The notes under the pieces: generated by a model | The model's database searches: none | What the model was told of the DNA's origin: nothing | What the model saw: only the letters and a program-made list of their open reading frames with translations | Shown: positions 10,200 through 20,789 of the stretch, piece after piece | How positions within the stretch are numbered: the stretch's first letter is position 1 | Layout of the letters: the number at the start of each line of letters is the position of its first letter | Translations under genes and position numbers: made by a program | Assembly: GCA_963555705.1 (NCBI GenBank) | Contig: OY743176.1 | Span: 41,152,497 to 41,216,496, forward strand | Direction: 5' to 3' | DNA length: 64,000 bases | Source of the DNA: Ligustrum vulgare | Lineage: Eukaryota; Streptophyta; Magnoliopsida; Lamiales; Oleaceae

Positions 10200-10239
10200 A
10201 TCTCTGTTATCATCTACTAAATCTCGTTTGATGTAAATG

Positions 10240-11047
10240 AACTTGCATGTCTAAACTTAATTCCTTTAGTAGATGCTTATCATATTATGCTCTTAATTCC
10301 AAATGATAAAATTCTGGATAGAGTCTCCCTTGTAATTTGGACTTATCCAAACCATAAGCATACTTCATAACTCACAATAATAAATAACTCCACATTTGAT
10401 CACAACGATCTAAAAATATTGAAAACGATTCCAACACTTCAATATCATCAAAATATCCCATAATTCAATTCATAATTCCTCAACATAGAAATTTCAAATC
10501 ATATTTTTCAATATCACAATATTACTTCCTTTCATACCTTAATTGGCTCAAAAGTTACTCATACTTATAAATATATGCCATAAATCATATTCCCAAAATT
10601 TATTCACAAAGCCAAACTTCATAATAAATTTCTCTTCAACATAGAGGCATAATAAATTAACTCAACATAATATCCATTACTTAATTCTCAATAAAATCAT
10701 ATTATTCCCATTATGCTCAACACTCGTTTTCTTTAAAAAAATTTCTCATAATCATACATTAAAGCATATAAGTTATGACAAAGCATAACAACATCATTAT
10801 TTTCGAAGAAATACATTCTTATTTCTCATAAATCATAAGTATCCGAAATACTCTTCATTCTTTCTCATAAATCAATAAAATGAGTATTCGAAATACTGAA
10901 ATAACTTTAAACATCATAAACTTCTTTACCTCGGAGTTGGTGGAACGAATGATGGCAGTGGCAATCTTCATCAATAAAATTTTATAATGGAAATATTTCT
11001 TGAAAATTCTTTTTGAAAATTTTTCCAGTCTACAGAAACGCAGACTA
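10240..11047. other. Non-coding interior of element A downstream of the LOG gene
   Basis: This is very AT-rich with no credible reading frame. Inverted, it matches 21880-22620 of element B and 32240-32500 of element C. Part of the same sequence (for example the complement near 10480-10720) also matches the interior of the tandem Ty3 elements (about 43760-44120). It is therefore inherited retroelement sequence rather than part of the captured cassette. Confidence 0.6.
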
Positions 11048-11060
11048 GCTCTGATACCAA
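11048..11060 (-). promoter_or_regulatory. Primer binding site of element A (initiator tRNA-Met)
   Basis: The minus strand reads TTGGTATCAGAGC two bases inside the LTR end. TGGTATCAGAGC pairs with the 3' end of plant initiator tRNA-Met and is the commonest plant Ty3/copia primer site. Confidence 0.85.
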
Positions 11061-11062
11061 CT

Positions 11063-14000
11063 TGTAGCGCCCCGAGTTCCGTATACCCGATTCACTACGT
11101 CATTTTCTGTCTAAATTTTTCGAATAATATTTTTGCGGAAGAAATAATTGAAATTCATATTTTGGCAACATTAAATAAACTGTAATGGCCGCTAAAATTG
11201 AAAACATTTATGAAACCATTTGAAATAGTAAATCAAACCATTAATATTGTAAAGAAATTGCCAATATCATAATTTCTCAAATAAATGAACTTCTCTAAAT
11301 TATTCGATTGTTTGGAAAATACGGAAATCATTAACGTCAAACTTTCAACCGTTCAACGATTATTGCCACCATCATTCATCGCTCGCCACCGTCTCCGAAA
11401 TCTGCAAAACTGTTAAAAAGTAGGGTGAGTATTTCATGGGGGAAATACTCAGTAGACTCATCGCAAATTAATTTAATTTATAAGATGATTAAACACATAA
11501 ATCCCGGCTCTTTATAAAACGGGCATTGATAGAGCTTCTTTATAAAACTGCTCTTGATAAAACTCATATTGTGCATTACAGCACGGGACATATTTTACAA
11601 ATCATAGGCTCTTTGAAAATAGCTCTTTGAAAACAGCTCTTTGAAAACCATATACTTATAAAAACATTTTAATTATGCCAAGCATAATTTCTTTTGAAAG
11701 CATAACATAAGATAGGATTTAAATCCTCATAAACATAAATAGACACAAGAACTTTACCGAACTTAGGTGGCAAGAATTCTTATGCAGTAAAATCATAATA
11801 ACAGTAAGTTTTCATCATAACATAGGATAATATCGAAATCCTCATAAACATAAGAATTTTACCGAACTTAGGTGGCAAGAATTCTTATGTAGTAAGTATA
11901 CCAAGCATAATTTTCTGAAATTCATAGGGATCAATTGCATCATAACATAAGATAGGATCGAAATCCTCATAAACATATGCGACAGGAATTTTACCGAACT
12001 TAGGTGGTAAATCCTCATAAACATATGGAAAGATAGGAATTTTACCGAACTTCGTGGCAAATCCTCATAAACATAGGAGACACAAGAATGTTACCGAACT
12101 TAGGTGGCAAGAATTCTTATGTGTAGCGCTACTAAAACTCCGGTCCCCTTAACATATCATAACTTATCATATGGGACCCAAAACAATCTTGGTAGATTGA
12201 TTTCATAGCAATGATCCAAAAAAACATTTTCGTGAAGCATAGGGTATACTTACTTTTCGTAAAAACATAAAGTATATTTTCTTTTCATAAAAACATACTT
12301 ACTTTTCATAACAACATAAGGTATATTTACCTTTCATAAAAACATACTTGTTTTTCTTAAAAATTGACTTTCACAAGTCACATGACATTCATATGAAATC
12401 ATAATTTAAATCAATTAATAAGTGCGAGTCTACCTCAAATCCGACGAGTGCAAAGTTGAGCGGGAATGACTTCAATTTCTTTAAATTCTCCGTACGCTTC
12501 GTCTTAGCCAATAAGTCACTTTAGTCTATCGAATATATAGTTCAAAATGATAAATTATAATTTGAGGACTAAAATTGATGTTTTGAAAGTTGAGGGACTA
12601 AAATGAATACTTTTGAAAGTTCATGGACTAAAATAGATATTTTGAAAGTTGAGGGATTAAAATGAATACTTTTGATAGTTGAGTCGGAAACTCAAAACAA
12701 TAGGGTTGAAATAATATATTTTAAAAATGAAGGCTGAATAAAATCATTTAAAACTTAAGGGCTGAAATTGATAAGTTTAAAAGATGAAAGGACTGAAATA
12801 AAACCTTTTTTTAAAACATAGGGACTGATTTGAAATAACTTTAAAACTTCAGGGACCAAAATGCAAATTTCCGAAATTAATTATATACTCAGATTTACTC
12901 TCTCTCTCTACCATTCTCACTTCTCTTTCTCTCGTTCTCACTCTCTCTTCACTCAGCACTCTCTCTGCGATTTCATCAGTGAAATCAGGCGAGGAACGAA
13001 CGAGTGACACTGCCGGTGATTCGCCGGCGAAGTAGCCGGCGCAGGTTGCGGTAAGTGGTGGCCAAAGCAAGGTTTCTGATTTTAGGGCTTGGGTGCTGAT
13101 TCGAGGTGAAACCGGGGCTGCAGGTCGGGACTTCCGGTGGAGAATCCGACCATAAATGGTCGACGGTAGAGGTAGGTAACTGGGTTAGAGTTCTTGGTAA
13201 TATTTTGGGTTTTGGGGAGTTTGATTTGGGTGAAGGTGAAATGGGCAGTGGCGATTTGAAGCTCGGTGTTGGTGGTTGTTCGGTTCTGGCTGCGGAAGGG
13301 GACTGCAGTGGCTGTGGTGCTTTTACTGAGAATGGTTTGGTGGTTGAAATGGTGCCGGTTGTGGTAATACTGCAGTGGTGGTGGTGGCTGATCAGTAGCT
13401 TGGTTGAAGGGTTGTGCAGGTGGTTTGGGTAGTGATGAAACAGTGGTTGGTGATGAGGACTGATTAACGGAGGTGGTGTGATGAGGCAGATTGATGTTGG
13501 TGCAGATGAGAATTGCAGTAGCGCTGTTTGGTGAATTGAGGATGATGGTTATGGTGGTGGCTTGGCATGGCTGGTTTGGCTAACTGGTGATGATGGATCT
13601 GTGCTCATGGTTTGCATATTGGGGTTAAATTGATGGAGACGATGGTGATTTAATCTGTGGCAGGTGGTTGGTTTTGATGATTTCGAATGGTGATGAAGAT
13701 GATGATTCAGAGACTGGTTTGGAGATTCGGCTATGGCGGATTTGAGGATGGCGAATTGGAAAGGCAGGCTGGTGGTTGCAGCTTTCATCATGTATAATGG
13801 AGTGGTGTCATGTATAATGGAGTGGTGGTGAAATAGATGATAATGGAGAATATAATCATTATGTTCTTGCAACATAATGAATACATACGGGTGGTGGAGT
13901 TAGTGGGGAATAAAATCATTGAATGGAATAATTATAATTTGGTTTAATATGATATGGATTTGGTGTAAAGAGAAAAGAAAGGAGGAGAAAACATGGGGGA

Positions 14001-14288
14001 TGAAATCAACTAAAAATTTAACTATCTTTGATCAAGAAACGTTTTTAAAACAGATATATTTTTGACTGAAAAATACATTTTGAAAATAATACTTTGAATA
14101 AATAGTTAAAATAATATAATTTTAGAAATTCGGATTTTAATTTAAAATCGAACGAATTCGATATTTCTTGACTTGGCTAGACGAATCCGTCGCGGCGTTA
14201 ACTTCAAAATAATAAATGAAATAGTAGCGACACAATTTTCTAAATATTAAAATAATTATTTATTGTATAAAAATTCTGAGTCGCTATA
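11063..14288 (-). repeat. 5' LTR of element A
   Basis: Same length as the copy at 4503-7728, with an offset of 6,560 bp throughout, so there are no indels. Differences noticed by eye: TATTT/TTTTT near 11119, TATATC/TAAATC near 11230, AATTAA/AATCAA near 12411 and GAGAT/GAGAC near 13640. Confidence 0.88.
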
Positions 14289-14975
14289 GATTTTACTATG
14301 TTTTTAATGCTTGAATTAATTGGCCACTAATTCATGATTTAATGATTATTTTCATAATTCGAGAGATGAGTTAACAATTAGATCAGTAGTAAAACCCGAC
14401 AATTTCAACAAAAAGATAGAGAAATGAATTTGTGGTTGCAACTTACTTGTGATCATTTATGAAATCCTAGGTAATTTAATGCATTTAGCTAAGGAGAACT
14501 CTGACTCACTATAGAGATACATGGTTGACTTAGTTAAATAGGCATAATTTGAACTCGAAAGAGGTAAATTAGATACATTTGTGAATTCGATCAAATACAA
14601 TTTTAGAAAATAACTTGAGATGCGAAATTAAGCTAGAATATTATTTCGAAATCTTTAGTCCCGATAGTTCTTTATTGTTAAGAAAACTCATAGTTCAATT
14701 TCTCACTTTTATATTTTAATTTAGTTGCTTTTAGTTTAATTTTCTATTTCTTAGTTATTGGAATTATTTGTTTCATTAATCTTTCAATTTATATTCTTTT
14801 TGGAATCGTTTGCAAATAATTTTCTTAGTTAGTTTTTGCTTTAATCTAGGAATTATTTTGAATCAAAGTAAATTAATAGCAAATAAATAGTTTTCGTGGG
14901 ATCGACAATTCGGACTCAAAAGTCCACTTTATTACTTGTTAACGATATCGTGTACTTGCAATATTCACACGAACA
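14289..14975 (+). repeat. 3' LTR of the Tat/Ogre-like element, second part
   Basis: This continues the LTR broken by element A; the GATTT duplication marks the joint. Its last part (GTCCACTTTATTACTTGTTAACG...GTGTACTTGCAATATTCAC) parallels the end of the solo LTR at 28838-28885. The end is placed at ACA near 14975 by that comparison. No gene. Confidence 0.55.
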
Positions 14976-15790
14976 AAAGCTTTCATAATTAACTATTATA
15001 TTATAGAACATCAAATCGCCACATGCACATATATCTATCATTTCACATTAATTTAAATCGCAACTTTTATGGTGAAAATGATTAACAAAATTATGTTGTG
15101 TTATAAATTAGAGAGAGAAAGAGAAGATAATAGAGAAATCAATATACTTGTGTGTTTTATTAAGAATCAAAGCCCGATATAAAAAGGAAGGAATTAAGAA
15201 ATATAATGATAATAATAATGGGGCTGCATGGGAATAAACGTTATTCACTAATAACGTATTATTTACAATACTTCCCATAAATGACACATTACAAAAGTAT
15301 GTGTCTTGTTAGAACTTTGTTTTATAAAAACTCAGTGGGACAAAATTATCAAACGAATGAAAAGGAGTACATTTATATTTGTGTATTAAAAACAAATAAT
15401 GCTTCATTAAAATCTGAACAGAAACCAGTTGGACGAAACCTAAGCGAATGAAAAAAAATACAGTTACTCCCCTAATGTTGATCACAGTAAATCATTGAGT
15501 CGGAGTATTCCAATTTGGTGAACCAATTTCTTGAATGTAGATATTGGTAGTGCTTTTGTGAATAAATCGATCGGATTGTCACTTGGACCAATTTATTGAT
15601 CATCGATATCATCGGTCTTCTAAAATATGTATGTATGGAAGTCCTATATATATTCAATACCACAAAATTTGAAACCATAATTCAAATGTTGATCATACGT
15701 CATTCTTGACTTTCCTAATTCATCGCTAATATTTTAGTATAATTAAAGGGCGAGATTGTTGAATTATAGCCCATAGACAAATATGATAAT
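14976..15790 (-). mobile_element. Decayed copia-like retroelement relic, antisense (left half)
   Basis: No intact frame. The phrases around 15335-15480 (CTCAGTGGGACAAAA, AATGCTTCATTAAAA, GTTGGACGAAACC) and 15500-15600 resemble, in reverse, the 3' end of plant Ty1/copia pol and its downstream region as commonly seen in genome relics. The same relic resumes at 28891 (AATGCCTCGTTAAAA, GGAACAAAACCTCGG), right of the nested solo LTRs. The call rests on remembered phrasing and is approximate. The first 330 bases hold nothing I recognise. Confidence 0.4.
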
Positions 15791-15937
15791 TGATAAGTGT
15801 TTTTCATACACTTGCTTGTATGTCTAAATTAGAATAATTAGTTTCATTCCTGAATAATCCTACTTAATTTCCGTCTATTTGTTCCCATTTCAGAAATAAT
15901 CCCAAATTCATGAGAATGAAGTAATGGAGTGAAATAA
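15791..15937 (+). repeat. Solo Tat/Ogre-type LTR, first part (TSD ATAAT)
   Basis: It starts TGATAAGTGT, preceded by ATAAT (15786-15790). It is split by a Ty3 LTR at 15938 and resumes at 27787, ending ...GCTCACATCA at 28890, followed by ATAAT. Both the TG/CA ends and the duplicated target are present and no internal region is left, which is a typical solo LTR. Confidence 0.75.
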
Positions 15938-18733
15938 TGTAATACCACTTTTTAGTTTTACGCGCATTCTTAAATTTAACGTAATTTATATTGGTACCAT
16001 TATAAATTATGTATTTGATTATTATTATTGTTTATATTTGACTTATTTTGCAGTGGAAGGATTTAGACGTCGTCACGATCAATGTGCCAAATAAAATGTT
16101 TATAAATTATTTCTTTGTACAATCCTATGTCTAATTGTTTGTTTTATTTGTTAAACATGTTGATTTCTATAGTTATTAAGTGGTAAGCGACCTAAATCAC
16201 ATAAATTGACGTTGGTAAAGGTTTGGTGGCACTATGAAATTTATTTATGAGCCTTGGACTTAAATTTACGTGTTCATGAGAGTTGGGGACTGATTTTGCA
16301 AATTACCAAAAGTTATATCAAAACCTAGCCTAACCTATCTCTCATCTCGCCATTCTCTCACCCGACACTTTCCCCCCCTCCTTAGAAAACTCACGCTCGC
16401 CTGCCTCGTCTCTCTGCGGTCTCTCTGTCTCTCGCCTCACCAAACCTCTCCCGACCACGACCCAACCACTGGCCGCTACCAGTAAGCCACCCTCTCTCTT
16501 TGCACCTTCACCCACGCACGCTCACTGCTTACACACATCGCACACGCACACGGTCTTACACACCCACTCATTTACAAACACATAAACTCGTATATGTGAT
16601 GATATTGATGATGTTCATGTAGATTTATTGATTTATATGTATGTATAGATTAACCAAGTGGAATTTCAGATTTTTAAATATATGAATATGTGTTTTATAA
16701 AAATTCAAATTCGAACTTGGTTAAAATTTGAAATTTAATTAGTTAATTTCAGTTTTGGGTGTATGTATATGTATATATAGGTGTACAATTTTTCACAATG
16801 GATTTTTAGATTTCGATAATGGAAGAGTTAGTTTGATGAATTTCAGATTTTTATCAGCCTTTAAATATGAGTATGGTTATGCTATCATTTGTATGTGTTC
16901 ACAGATGTAAATTCAGATTCGTATGTATATGCATGTAAAATTTCCGATTCCAAATTTTAGTTAAATTTCAAATATTAAATGTTAATTTTGAAATTTGCAA
17001 TTTTATGATGACAGTACATATATTCCATGTGGATGTATACTTTCAGATTTTATAAATTTTAGATTTAATCATTTTAATTGACTTTGTGTAGCTAAAATTG
17101 AATTATAATGGTTAAAATTCTGATTTCAAGTAAAAATTTGATTATGTTTTAGTTTGGCGAAAAAAAAAAAGGGTTTGAATTGTATATGTGAAAATAGTCT
17201 AATTGAAATTTTGTTAGTTTAAGTTATTAATTTGAGAATTTTAGAAATTTGGAAAGTGGTATAAACGTGAATAAATTTCTGAAATTTTTCAAGTATGTAT
17301 ATATAAATTTATAATTTTTGAGATTTATGAAAATTGAAGTTTAGTTGGTAAAGTTTGGATATATGTTGATTTTAAGATTTGTGAATTTGTTGGGACTTTA
17401 AGGGAGTGATTTTATAACGTTAGGGTAAGCTATGTAAATTTAAATTTTAGTTTGAATTATAAGGTAGAATGACTTTCTAATGTGCATCGAAATTTATTAT
17501 TTGTTTCGAATATGATGTTAAATGTAATGTTTTAGGAATTGGAAGCATGAAACTCTTTCTTGTTTTATGTGCTTTAATCTAAACGTAAGGTCACATTGTG
17601 AATTAAAAGTTATACTTATTAATGAATGTGAACAATTAGGATATTTGGTACATTGACGTCACGGGCATCCGAGACTTTTCCACTTGCAAATTCAGAAATG
17701 GTAAATTACTAAGGACTGCAAGTAAGTAAACTTCCCCTATTTTTATCGAAGTTGAATGTTATTGTGAAATTAATGTGTAAACGACTGTCTTGCAACTTAA
17801 TTGCTTTGATGAATTTCATTTACCTTTATGAAAGTATATGTTAATAAGAAAAAATGTTCAAGCATGCACGTTACATGTCATTGCATCATCAAGCATGCAT
17901 TGACATCGAAATGGGAAAGTCAAATGTTTTAATGAAAGGAATGTGTCAAAGTGCAATTTTTGTCAAAAGTTATGTATCCCAAGTTTTTCAAGAAAGAATG
18001 GGTGTACTTCTAGTTCATGAAAGATGCGAGTGGGAAATGGGGCGCGGGGGACCATCGTACCCGAATTAAGTCGCTTTGCGACGGAATGTTCAACCGTTTT
18101 ACGGTGGACTGTTAAACCGCTTTGCGGTGGAATGAAGTGCCGCTTTGCTGTGGAAATGTGAATGTTAATCTGGTTCCAAATAAGAATTGCCCACTGTTAT
18201 CTGATTGACTAGAAGTTACATCAAGTGAGCTCACGATGGAAATGAAGCGAAAATTTTGAAATGAAGTGAAAGTTTGAAAAGTTTGAAAGTTCTGTAAAGT
18301 AAAGTAAATGGGGATACATATATGGAATTTTTAAAGCATTCATATCATAAGCATGCATTCATGCATACAGTTTACTTACTGAGCTTTAGCTCACCCCAAT
18401 CCCTCCCCAACATTTCAGGTGATGAAAGTTAGGTGATCCGAGGAGAGTACTTGGCGGCTGACTCAGACAGTACCCGTTACCGCCTTACTTAATAAAGTTA
18501 AATTTATTCAAGTTATCATTTAAAATTATTCCTTAATTTATTTATCATTGATAAATTTGTTTGGTTGGAGATAATTTCGAATAAGTATGGATGACGTGTA
18601 AGAGGTTAACATACCTCTTATTTCATTTTTGTCAATGTCTATTATTATTTCTGGAAAATTTTATGCATAAGGAGTTTGGGGATTGAATGAATTGGTTTGA
18701 CGATGATGAATGTGGTTGAGATGTGATTGATGC
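15938..18733 (+). repeat. Solo Ty3 LTR of the tandem-element family, first part (TSD AATAA)
   Basis: It starts TGTAATACC, preceded by AATAA (15933-15937). It is interrupted by element B at 18734 and resumes at 27533-27786, ending GGTGTTACA, followed by AATAA. Joined length is about 3,050 bp, compared with 2,993 bp for the intact LTRs at 39595 and 46430. It includes a pyrimidine-rich stretch (16320-16500), the hairpin repeats at 18060-18160 and long AT-rich stretches. The small frame at 17854-18069 recurs in all copies of this LTR and looks like LTR sequence, not a gene. Confidence 0.78.
18060..18160. repeat. Short tandem palindromes (CCGCTTTGCGG type) in the Ty3 LTR
   Basis: Successive copies of GTCGCTTTGCGAC, ACCGTTTTACGGT and ACCGCTTTGCGGT with GGAATG spacers. 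Each can form a small hairpin and arm changes are often matched. Equivalent arrays lie at 41700-41750, 48535-48590 and 63298-63420 with different copy numbers. Confidence 0.6.
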
Positions 18734-19028
18734 TGTAGCGACCAAGAATTTTTACGTGATTAATAATTTTTTTAATAGAAAATCGTGTCGCTACTATTTC
18801 ACCCATTTTTATTAAGTTAACGCCACGACGTATTCGTATAGCCAAGTCAAGAAATAATCGAGATCGTTCGATTTTAAATTAAATTCCGAATTTCTAAAAA
18901 TATCTCCATTCTCTTGATTTAAAGTATATTAAGTCCAAGTACTTAATTCAATGTTATCCCAATATTTATTTATACAAAAATTACTTTTATTATTGAAATT
19001 AAGAAAATATATGCAAGCATGGGAGGTT

Positions 19029-19515
19029 CCATTATATGTAATCATGAAGAGCATAATATTTGTATAAATATGGAAAAGTATATGAATGATTTATATACTC
19101 CATTATATATAATCATGAAGAGCATAATATTTGTATAAATATGGAAAAGTATATGAATGATTGATAAGACTCTATTATATGTAATCATGAAGAGCATAAT
19201 ATTTGTATAAATATGGAAAAGTATATGAATGATTTATATACTCCATTATATATAATCATGAAGAGCATAATATTTGTATAAATATGGAAAAGTATATGAA
19301 TGGTTGATAAGATTCCATTATATGTAATCATGAAGAGCATAATATTTGTATAAATATGGAAAAGTATATGAATGGTTCATAAGACTCCATTATATGTAAT
19401 CATGAAGAGCATAATATTTGTATAAATATGGAAAAGTATATGAATGGTTGATAAGACTCCATTATATGTAATCATGAAGAGCATAATATTTGTATAAATA
19501 TGGAAAAGTATATGG
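19029..19515 (+). repeat. Seven-copy tandem repeat, 71-72 bp, in the element B LTR
   Basis: The unit begins CCATTATATGTAATCATGAAG and contains TTTGTATAAATATGGAAAAG. Copies differ mainly in the linker (GATTTATATACT versus GGTTGATAAGACT). The same array is in the 3' LTR at about 25786-26272. Each unit contains TATAAATA, so the LTR holds a row of TATA-like boxes. Confidence 0.85.
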
Positions 19516-19745
19516 ATGGTGCTTTACTTTAAGAAAAGGATGTGTTAAAATTAATAGAATTGAATGATTATGTTTACAATATGCCAACTTTATACATCTA
19601 TTTAAACCCATCTCTTTTACACACAACTCTACACATATACACTTATTTCCAATCTCTTGACAAAATCCACAAGTAAGAGAAATTCAAGGTGGTCAAGAAA
19701 GTTTTGGTCCATTTACTACTACACTTCATTTTAATCTTTTAAAAG

Positions 19746-20262
19746 GTAAGTATATCTTATGTTTTTATGAAAAGTAAGTATGTTTTTATGAAAGGTAAAT
19801 ACACCTTATGTTTTTATGAAAAGTAAGTATGTTTTTATGACAAGTAAGTATATCTTATGTTTTTATGAAAAGTAAGTATGTTTTTATGAAAGGTAAATAC
19901 ACCTTATGTTTTTATGAAAAGTAAGTATGTTTTTATGACAAGTAAGTATATCTTATGTTTTTATGAAAAGTAAGTATGTTTTTATGAAAGGTAAATACAC
20001 CTTATGTTTTTATGAAAAGTAAGTATGTTTTTATGACAAGTAAGTATATCTTATGTTTTTATGAAAAGTAAGTATGTTTTTATGAAAGGTAAATACACCT
20101 TATGTTTTTATGAAAAGTAAGTATGTTTTTATGACAAGTAAGTATATCTTATGTTTTTATGAAAAGTAAGTATGTTTTTATGAAAGGTAAATACACCTTA
20201 TGTTTTTATGAAAAGTAAGTATGTTTTTATGACAAGTAAGTATATCTTATGTTTTTATGAAA
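19746..20262 (+). repeat. 98-bp tandem array of GTAAGTA-containing units in the element B LTR
   Basis: The period is 98 bp (starts 19746, 19844, 19942, 20040, 20138 and a partial at 20236). Each unit is built from shorter sub-repeats such as AAAAGTAAGTATGTTTTTATG. Elements A and C have one degenerate unit (for example 37585-37675). The core GTAAGTA fits the plant 5' splice-site consensus, so a transcript would carry about twenty donor-like sites. It repeats at 26503-27019. Confidence 0.88.
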
Positions 20263-20777
20263 ATGTTTGGATCATTGCTATGAAATCAATCTCACAAGAT
20301 TGTTATGGGTTCCATATGATATGTTTATGATTATGCTAAGGGGACCGGAGTTTAGTAGCGCTACACATAAGAATTCTTGCCATTTAAGTTCGGTAAAATT
20401 CTTGTGTCTCCCTATGTTTATGAATATTTCAATCCTATCCTATGTTATGATGAAAATGATCCATATGCATTCAAAAGAAAATTTATGCTTGGTATACTTA
20501 CTGGGATTTTATAAATCTCACTCCACGATATTTACCATTTTCAGATAATTGAAGGTTCGAGGCTGTCAACATGGAAGTGGCAAAAGTGGTTAAGATTGAT
20601 GAGATAATTATGTTGAACTTTATGTAAGAAAATTATGTTCTATTTTTATTCACAAATAAAATTATGGGATTCTAATTGTTCTTTTGAATAATTTTACATT
20701 ACTATTTAAGTCTCGATAATATGATATGAGTCACTTTTTGTGGCACTCGAATGGTCGAGAATTCGGGTCGTCACAGT

Positions 20778-20789
20778 TGGTATCAGAGC
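20778..20789 (+). promoter_or_regulatory. Primer binding site of element B (initiator tRNA-Met)
   Basis: TGGTATCAGAGC two bases after the LTR end CACA. Confidence 0.9.

Larger units (their letters stand above)
4503..14288 (-). mobile_element. LTR element A carrying a LOG cassette (complete, TSD GATTT)
   Basis: Two 3,226-bp direct repeats (4503-7728 and 11063-14288) flank a 3,334-bp interior. The element is flanked by GATTT at 4498-4502 and at 14289-14293. It lies on the minus strand: the primer binding site, complement of TGGTATCAGAGC, abuts the 11063 LTR, and the purine tract abuts the 7728 LTR. There is no gag, protease, reverse transcriptase or integrase. The interior instead carries two genes on the + strand, antisense to the element. 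By eye the two LTRs differ at only about four positions, so insertion is recent. It must rely on another element for its proteins. The related tandem Ty3 elements at 39595-55692 show the parental superfamily. Confidence 0.9.
18734..20775 (+). repeat. 5' LTR of element B
   Basis: The first 160 bp or so match the LTR start of elements A and C (GTGTCGCTACTATTTCAC, TAGCCAAGTCAAGAAAT). So does the block CATAAGAATTCTTGCC...CTCCCTATGTTTATGA near 20368. The terminal part (GGTCGAGAATTCGGGTCG) is different. Two tandem arrays fill the centre and are listed separately. Confidence 0.87.

Noticed and set aside
19746..20262. Regular 98-bp and 71-bp arrays that might suggest a CRISPR or centromeric satellite
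   Set aside because: Repeats are contiguous with no unique spacers, lie within both LTRs of one element, and are in plant DNA.
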